From: Dryomyza anilis
Taxonomy: Eukaryota > Arthropoda > Insecta > Diptera > Dryomyzidae
Assembly: GCA_951804985.1 (NCBI GenBank)
Contig: OX638131.1
Location: 55,790,604-55,854,603 of the forward strand
Length of the DNA: 64,000 nucleotides
Reading direction: 5' to 3'
The position numbers and the translations under genes are program-made. The notes under the pieces were generated by a model that did not search any database, was not told the origin of the DNA, and saw only the letters and a program-made list of their open reading frames with translations. Each line of letters opens with the position of its first letter. Within the stretch, counting starts at the first letter, position 1. Positions 57,310 through 64,000 of this stretch are shown here, piece by piece.

Positions 57310-59013
57310 ATGGAATCAACCACCAATTAACCAAAAGCAATACAAACTTCCACACACACATAGAGAGGAAATTAATAGACAGGTTAACAAAATGCTGGCA
57401 TTATATAGCCAAGCATATCACCCTGGAATTCACCATTACTATTGGTACAGAAGAGGAGCGACAAAGACGGTAACAAAAAATGGAGACTTGTCATAGATTT
57501 CCGTAAATTAAATGACGCAACCGTAAAACAGGTATTTCCTATTCCGCGAATAGATGAAATATTAGATCAATTAGGTCACAGTCGGTATTTGTCAACTTTA
57601 GATTTAGCAAGTGGCTATCATCAGGTCTTAGTAGAAGAAGGTGATAAAGAAAAAACTGCCTTCAGTACAGGACTTGGACATTTTGAATTCAACAGGATGC
57701 CTTTCGGTTTAACAGGGGCACCAGCAACTTTCCAGAGAATAATGAATAACATCTTAACAGGGTTACAGGTTATCGATTGTTTTGTATAATTTGATGATAT
57801 AGTTGTGTATGGGAAAAATATAAGCGAATATAGACTTGTCATAGATTTCCGTAAATTAAATGACGTAACCGTAAGACAGGTATTTCATATTCCGCGAATA
57901 GATGAAATATTAGATCAATTAGGTCACAGTCGGTATTTGTCAACTTTAGATTTAGCAAGTGGCTATCATCAGGTCTTAGTAGAAGAAGGTGATAAAGAAA
58001 AAACTGCCTTCAGTACAGGACTTGGACATTTTGAATTCAATAGGATGCCTTTCGGTTTAACAGGGGCACCAGCAACTTTCCAGAGAATAATGAATAACAT
58101 CTTAACAGGGTTACAGGGTATCGATTGTTTTGTATAATTTGATGATATAGTTGTGTATGGGAAAAATATAAGCGAACATGAACACAGATTAAGTAAAGTA
58201 TTACAGAAACTAAGAGACCATAATTTAAAATTAAATACCGAAAAATGTCAGTTTTTACGTCGTGAAGTTGTATATTTAGGGCATAAATGTTCAGAACTTG
58301 GTGCGCTGCCAGACCCCGCTAAGGTCGAATGCGTAAAAAATATTCCAGTACCAAGAAACAGAAAAGAAGTACAAGCATTCTTGGGATTCATTAATTATTA
58401 CAGAAAGTTCATAAGCAATATGGCAAGGTTATCTTTACCAATTAATAATTTACTTAAAAAGGACGTTAAATTTAAATGGACGAACGATTGTCAAAATTCA
58501 TTTATTAAATTGAAAGAATCAATAATTTCACGTCCAATATTAGCATATCCAGATTTTACAAAAACTTGTTTACTAACAACAGACGCAAGTAACGAAGCAG
58601 TAGGTGCAGTCCTATCTCAAGGTGAAGTAGGAAGCGACCGACCGATCGCGTTTGCAAGTAGAACTTTAAATGGAGCAGAAAAACGATATTCTACCATTGA
58701 AAAGGAATTTTTAGCAATTGTTTGGGCAACAAAGAATTTTAGAGCATACCTATTAGGGCGACCATTCACAATTTTTACAGATCATCAGCCTCTAAAAGGT
58801 ATTGCGAATTTAAAAGGTATTGCTTGTTTCCGACACAAATTATCGGAATATGATTTTGAAATAATGTACAAACCAGGCAAAAAGAATTTAAATACGGATG
58901 CTTTAAGCAGAATACCATATATAGAACCAGATATTACAGCCGTACAAACACCTACAAACCAAACCTACACAAAATATATTAGATCAGCAAATCACAAAAA
59001 CGAAACCACATGA
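57310..59013 (+). pseudogene. Gypsy reverse transcriptase and RNase H, unit 2, with internal duplication
   Basis: Same order as unit 1: entry, RT block ending in TAA at 57787, repeated block ending in TAA at 58135, then an open frame 58153..59013 with CVKNIPVPRNRKEVQAFLGF, the RNase H residues Asp (LLTTDASNEAVGAV), Glu (STIEKEFLAIVWATKNFRAY) and Asp (TIFTDHQPLKG), and SEYDFEIMYKPGKKNLNTDAL. Here RNase H is uninterrupted, unlike unit 1. After NHKNETT the sequence jumps to TGATAAAATATACATTGTCA; integrase is missing. Confidence 0.88.
57485..58180 (+). repeat. 348-bp in-frame tandem duplication in RT (unit 2)
   Basis: GACTTGTCATAGATTTCCG at 57485 and 57833. The first-copy-specific CCTATTCC and second-copy-specific CATATTCC states are the same as in unit 1, so the duplication predates the split of the two units. 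Confidence 0.95.
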
Positions 59014-61221
59014 TAAAATATACATTGTCACTATAATTCAGATAGGTCAGTACTTCAGTTTCATTGTCAAGAGCATTTTCAATGGAAACAGACAACAGAA
59101 AGATCATTGCACTTGAAGTACAGATAGGTGTAAGCGTAGCACACACTAAAGTGGAGCACATATAGAAGTGAGGAGCTAATGTTATAAGCGATAAAATGCA
59201 AATCAGCGTTTTGCATCTAGGAACACTGCACTAATGTACCCAAAATGAAACGAGATACGTTAATGCAGCGTAAAAATTTGTCAATAATGATTAAATTCAC
59301 AAATTAGTGTATGAATAAATAGCTAAGTATTTTTGAATAGAATTAGCATTGATTCATGTGCTAATGAAATTATAAATAAAATAATTTCTATATATTAAGA
59401 AAAAATTAAAGATTTTAAAGTTAAATAAAATATGTACACAGTGGCATAAGTAAAATGTTCGATATAAATATAAAATTAAAATATAAAATTTTAATACTAT
59501 GATGTAAGGTAATATAAACAAAGATTATGAATACTGAAAGTAGAAATGATGTTAAATATAAATTATTTATAATGTTATAGTAAACAATACAAAGTAATAA
59601 GTATTTTTAATAATAATCCTGGCTCTGGAAATGCATTTCAACCACGACAAAGAAATAAAACATGCACGAAGAAGAATTAGCTATCCACCAAACAATAAAA
59701 TTCGACGCAGAAGACACTAAGTTTAAATTTTAATTGTCAAAGAAGATCGTTTAATTTTGTTGGGTAAAGGTCTGAAATGGTAATATTATGTAATGAAGTA
59801 CAAGAGAAGAATGATAAAGAAACATGTGAGAGTCATGGCGCGGACAACAGCAATTGTACATCAATAACATGTTTAATTAAAAGAAAGGAGCTCACTATAA
59901 ACATGAATGTGGAAGTTCGACAAATCAGCAAAGTTGCGATTATTCTACCATAAAGAAGCAACAACATTTTACATCTTTACGTTCATATAATTAATTTTAT
60001 CACTCAGGGAACAAGCTAATATTTTGTAAATAAGTTGAAGGAGCTATTCCATATACACTTATTCAGCTGTCAATGCTAACCGTATGGAAAAAGAAATTTG
60101 ACACATCAACAAAGTTATCATAATTGTACTAAATCAATAACGTTTCACACATTATGCTGACAATTTCTTCAACAAAAAGAACTTCTTAAAAAAGAATTTC
60201 TTAAAAAAGAAGACGAAATTAAAAACACTAAGAACTTCAAATATTCAAATATTTTTACAACAAGTGAAATATAAAAGAACAACATCAAACAACAACATGT
60301 ACGTATAATTAAAGATGATTTCCGAAGATGACAATTTCCCTACAAGAACTCTTGAAACATTTAAAGAAGACAAATTCGTATTAATATCCAGAAATATAAA
60401 ATTACAAAATTACCAATCTGCTCTCAACAAAATACGATTCAATTTGACGGAAAAAACAACGCAACATAGAAGACATCAAATTTAACAAAGCTAAGAAAAT
60501 CAAGACGAAAGATGAGAATAAATGATGATAACAATGTTTTGCGAAACAGTGCCAGAAACAAATAAAATGCAGCCAGCCAACCTATATACGTAAATAGAGA
60601 GTAACAGAACTAGTGATCACAGCAGTTTATGTTTTAAATTGATAGAAACACACAATTAAATTTTTTTTGTATAATTAATTTAATAGACTAGAAATAAGTA
60701 ATGAAAAACTTGAAGAAACATTAAAATATGAAAACTATAAATATAAACAATAACTAAAGATATACTCAATAAAAATTAAATGTATTATTTTCAAAAAATA
60801 CCGTAAAATATTTAAAAGAAAACAAATCGTTACACAAATTTAATGACTTAAATGAATAAACAAGAAAAACAACAGAGCAACACGGAACGCAGCGATTGCA
60901 AAGCGGTAACTTGATCAACTACTGTTTTGTCAATTGCAACGTTCAGTGACTTGTAATGTTATACATTTTTCTTTTTAGCGTTACTAAAGTATATAGATAT
61001 TAATTTTTTTTTTATCAACAATATCACTAAAACTGCGACCATTAATTAAGTAATTGAGTAACGAAGATAAGCATTAATAAGATTCTTAAAATGAAAATAA
61101 GTAAAATAAATTATAATAATATGAAAAATAATTATTTATTTTGAATGTTGAAATAAATTAAATTAAAGTTAACAAGTATATTAAAATATTAATGATGTAA
61201 AAGAATAATTTTTTCTTAAAA
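59014..61221 (+). other. 3' internal region of Gypsy unit 2, no open frame
   Basis: 2.2 kb of A-rich sequence with no frame of note; where an env gene would sit, nothing recognisable remains. A short stretch at 59300..59380 (AAATTAGTGTATGAATAAATAGCTA and the following CATGTGCTAATGA) resembles 54385..54460 at the start of unit 2. Confidence 0.5.
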
Positions 61222-61235
61222 TAAGGGGGGAAGAA
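61222..61235 (+). other. Polypurine tract of the composite Gypsy element
   Basis: AAGGGGGGAAGAA lies immediately 5' of the LTR start TGTTGTG, the expected plus-strand primer. Confidence 0.8.
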
Positions 61236-61905
61236 TGTTGTGAAACAGACACGTTTTTTTATGTATTTAAGAAAACCTGCACATAACCAGTATGCACATA
61301 AAGTTCAAATCTAAAAGCACAATAACAGATGCATGTTAACTTAACATAACGTCAACGACGTAACTGGAACAAGTGCATAATGTTTATGAGTGCATACTTT
61401 CAGGATATAAAATTAAGTCTGCTTAAAAGCAACGAAAAATGTACTGGTTGCAATTTGATCCGAGACACGCGCTAGCAAGTGTGCCGTGTGTTTAAAAGCA
61501 ACAACAAAAGCATTGGTTGTAATTTAAGTCAAGACTAACGACAGCATGGGAACCAATTAAGAATTTAGCACATTGGAATTTTCTCAGTTAATGATTTCAC
61601 AATATTAGTAATATCTGATGTGGGGTTCAGGAGGTTTTTAGTAGTACGTAGACTTAAGAATATGCTTGCTTGCATTTATGAGTTGTGTTTTAAGAAATAA
61701 GTATAAGCAAGGGGTTCGTGAGTCGCACGATATCGAGGTGATGAGTAGAGGTTAAGTTTAGATTTTAAGCATGATGATTTTAACTGCCTTAGAGTGCAGA
61801 CGTGTTTTCAGTTTAAACTCAAGCTTGTAAAAATACTTAAAAATAATTAATAAAAGTATAAAGCAAGTCTAAAATATCCTTGCGTTTTTATTTAATAATA
61901 AATGT
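61236..61905 (+). repeat. Right LTR of the composite Gypsy element
   Basis: Starts TGTTGTGAAACAG after the polypurine tract. Contains a TATA-like TATAAAATTAAG (61395) and an AATAAAAG signal (61848). The 3' end is not precise, since the left LTR is truncated and no target duplication was found; coding sequence of the next LINE begins by about 61918. Confidence 0.7.
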
Positions 61906-61917
61906 TAGGAAAGAATT

Positions 61918-63029
61918 GTGGACTTCGAGGGAAAATTGTCACTGACGGTTTCATCAATAAAGGCAAGTACAAAAGGACCCGTGGAGCCCGCAACACAAGG
62001 CACTCCCCCTCTCGATGATATATGCGCGCAATGGACACACGTCTCCCGCTCAATGCGTACGGCTGCCGAAGAGGTGCTTGGATTCCAACGCCCACTACGG
62101 AACGAATGGTACGACGAAGAGTGTCGCGCAGCCACTGCAGAGAAAGACGCTGCATATAGAGAAAGACGCTGCAGTCGGTAGTTACGCGAGCCGCGAAGGA
62201 GCTATACAGAGAGAAGAGGAGGGAAGAGAAACATTTTTTTAGGCGCAAGAAAAGATAATTAGAAAGACGCGAGTGTGAAGATATTGAGATGCATGGCAAC
62301 AGGAACGAGGCTCGAAAATTCATTCAGAAGATAAGACGCATGACCGGAGGTTTAAAGACCGGACCCTCTTCCGGTCAAGACGATGACGGGAATATAGTAA
62401 CAGATGTCCAGGGTACACTGAGATTATGGAGAGAACACTTCTCCGATCTTGTAGCAGGCGATGTTGACAACTACTCCGCCGATATAGAAGACAGATTGAC
62501 AACCCCAGTTGCTGACGACTGCGTAGACATACCGCCGCCTGACCGTGATGACGTCTGCACAGCCATCAACAGGCTGAAAAACAACAAAGCCGCAGGATCG
62601 GATGGTCTGCCTGCTGAGTTGTTTAAGACCGGAGGCGATGAGCTCATAACGAGCATGCACCTCCTCATCAGCAGAATATGGTCAGAAGAAAGCATGCCTA
62701 GCGAATGGAATCTATGTATACTCTGCCCAATCCTTAAGAAGGGGGATCCCACGATACGCGCCAACTACCGTGGGATAAGTCTCCTCAACATCGCGTATAA
62801 AGTTCTAACGAGCGTATTATGTGAAAGACCAAAGCCCATCGTCAACAGACTGATTGGATCTTGTCAGTGCGGCTTCAGACCGGTCAAGTCCACCATAGAA
62901 CCTATTGTCACATTGCGTCAAATCCTGGAAAAGACCAAAGAGAGCCAGATCGACACCCACCACCTTTTCATCGACTACAAAGCTGCCTTCGACGGTCCGA
63001 TAAAAAGTCGACTATTCGCCACCATGCCG
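61918..63029 (+). pseudogene. RTE-clade LINE fragment (end of endonuclease linker and RT N-terminal half)
   Basis: 61918..62181 holds RNEWYDEECRAATAEKDAAY-like sequence, the linker typical of RTE elements. A short local duplication (gagaaagacgctgca, 62140..62175) shifts the frame. 62289..63029 is open: EHFSDLVAG, RLKNNKAAGSDGLPAELFKT, PILKKGDPTIRANYRGISLL, GFRPVKSTIEPIVTLRQILE, HHLFIDYKAAFDG. The sequence ends at about 63029 where it meets an opposite-strand Gypsy integrase, so the catalytic YADD region is missing. A distinct clade from all other LINEs here. Confidence 0.88.
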
Positions 63030-64000
63030 ATTGAATATTTCCACCATGCCGCCTGATTGCGGGTGCAAAGGCGTTGTTCGTGTTTTGTGTATGTTGAGGA
63101 CTTTACATACTTCCTTAAAAACTGCAGACTCAAAATTTCTTCCTTGGTCTGAATGCAATTCCAACGGTACTCCAAAACGACTTACCCAGTTGTTAACTAA
63201 TGCATCCGCAACTGTTGTGGCTTCTTGATTCGGCAATGGATACACTTCAGGCCACTTGCTGAAGTAGTCAATGACGACAAGGACATACTTATTACCCGCA
63301 TCACTGATTGGAAACGGCCCGGCGACATCCATGGCAATACGTTCGAATGGTGCTCCCACGTTGTACTGATGCATCCTACCGCGACTTCTAACTGTTGGTC
63401 CTTTTGCTGGTAAACATTGCGGGCAACTGCGAATCCAATCGGCGACTGACTCTTGGCATCCAATCCAATAAAAACGTTTCTTTACTTTTTCGACCGTTTT
63501 ATTTATGCCCAAAAGTCCTCCACTAGATCCACCATGGTATTCCGCTAGTATCTCTTTTATTTTTGACTTGGGAACAACAATCAAACTTCGAGCGTGCCAT
63601 CTTCATTTTCCCATACACGATATAAGCAACCATATTGTAGCTTTAAGCTCTGCCACTGTTTTATTTATGCCCAAGTGTCCTCCACTAGATCCACCATGGT
63701 ATTCCGCTAGTATCTCTTTTATTTTTGACTTGGGAACAACAATCAAACTTCGAGCGTGCCATCTTCATTTTCCCATACACGATATAAGCAACCATATTGT
63801 AGCTTTAAGCTCTGCCACTGTGCCCAGTAAGCTTTAGTTATGGCACTGTCAGCAGCTATATCTTCCCATGATGGTTTTCCTTGCTGTTTCTTGCACATCA
63901 TGATTTTTGTGAGGTCGGGATCACCTTTTGATCAATTTGAATTTGTTCCGGAGTCCATTTTTCATCGGGCAAAAAATTTCGCAAACGAATGTCAATTATG
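63012..64000 (-). pseudogene. Ty3/Gypsy integrase fragment (another family), runs off the window
   Basis: On the minus strand, from the right edge: KSKGDPDLTKIMMCKKQQGK-like linker (frameshifted), ITKAYWAQWQSLKLQYGCLY, then the zinc region EYHGGSSGGLLGINKTVEK with RSCPQC. Then the core: Asp in AMDVAGPFP, Asp in LHSDQGRNF and Glu in GGMVEIFNR. 63012..63584 is open. The His of the GHLGI-type motif is Leu in one repeat. Truncated after FNR at about 63031 by the RTE junction. Contains a 162-bp tandem duplication. Confidence 0.88.
63496..63819 (-). repeat. 162-bp in-frame tandem duplication in Gypsy integrase
   Basis: gttttatttatgccc at 63496 and 63658; the two 162-bp copies (63496..63657 and 63658..63819) are nearly identical (aaaagtcc against aagtgtcc near the start). 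162 bp is 54 codons. It doubles the part from VPKSKIKEI to GINKTV and the preceding linker. Confidence 0.93.

Larger units (their letters stand above)
45026..61905 (+). mobile_element. Composite Ty3/Gypsy element: partial LTR, two internal units, LTR
   Basis: The left LTR fragment (45026..45183) and right LTR (61236..~61905) share the sequence from TGTTGTGAA(T/A)CAG to TGTTTATGAGTGC. Between them are two head-to-tail internal units (gag-protease-RT; 45184..~54360 and ~54375..61221) with no LTR in the middle. The units match at perhaps 97-99 percent by eye. Unit 1 is interrupted by a LINE (46346..50592) and keeps integrase; unit 2 lacks integrase. The RT style is that of the 17.6/297 group. 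No env frame is recognised. The whole is defective. Confidence 0.85.

Noticed and set aside
59014..61221. An env gene for the composite Gypsy element
   Set aside because: No open frame above about 60 codons on the plus strand and no signal peptide or fusion-type motif could be seen.
63505..63837. Plus-strand protein made of two 54-residue repeats
   Set aside because: It is the antisense of the duplicated Gypsy integrase segment; the minus strand carries the recognisable motifs.

Overview
The window is a transposon-dense piece of insect nuclear DNA, most likely from a schizophoran (higher) fly. The host anchor is one gene on the minus strand. Two exons at 41344..41728 and 10266..10440 encode the PH domain and the start of the PTB domain of an insulin receptor substrate, the orthologue of Drosophila chico. 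Their splice phases match (phase 1), both splice sites are visible, and they are separated by an intron of about 30.9 kb. The fly assignment is an inference. It rests on the closeness of these peptides to Chico as I remember it, on dispersed repeats ending in a GGGTATAAAAA-type motif after a GACAGACAGACGGACAT stretch, and on the mix of R1-like, CR1/Jockey-like, Gypsy and mariner elements.

Layout: 1..777 is the end of a Ty3/Gypsy pol on the minus strand. 1206..1590 is low-complexity tandem DNA. 1591..4125 is a decayed R1-clade LINE on the minus strand. 4126..10265 is non-coding DNA, presumably a later chico intron, with several copies of one dispersed repeat and a LINE gag fragment. 10266..10440 is chico exon 2. 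The 30.9-kb intron then holds, in order: a complete but decayed Mag-like LTR retrotransposon (11616..16154, with 5-bp target duplications), a 237-bp tandem duplication, a LINE 3' fragment, a minisatellite-bearing repeat, a Tc1 fragment, a tRNA-derived SINE with a 12-bp target duplication, two head-to-head copies of one LINE family (23.7-31.6 kb, the second interrupted by another LINE and a mariner), two R1-clade LINEs each bounded by TAGA/GATA microsatellites (31.7-38.1 kb), a second SINE copy, and a second minisatellite-bearing repeat that ends 15 bp from the exon-1 donor. Exon 1 lies at 41344..41728.

Upstream of chico (41.7-45 kb) are a large inverted repeat and a MITE-like element. From 45026 to about 61905 lies a composite Gypsy element: a partial LTR, an internal unit interrupted by a 4.25-kb LINE (46346..50592), a second internal unit in the same orientation with no LTR between, then a polypurine tract and a full-looking LTR. 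Both units carry the same 348-bp in-frame duplication in reverse transcriptase and the same stop codon just before the catalytic Asp pair. The window ends with an RTE-clade LINE fragment (61918..63029) abutting an opposite-strand Gypsy integrase (63012..64000).

No element looks autonomous: every element ORF I followed has frameshifts, stops or deletions, except the partial ones that run off the window. The most notable patterns are the TE-packed chico intron, the microsatellite-bounded R1-like LINEs, and the doubly duplicated Gypsy with shared nonsense codons.
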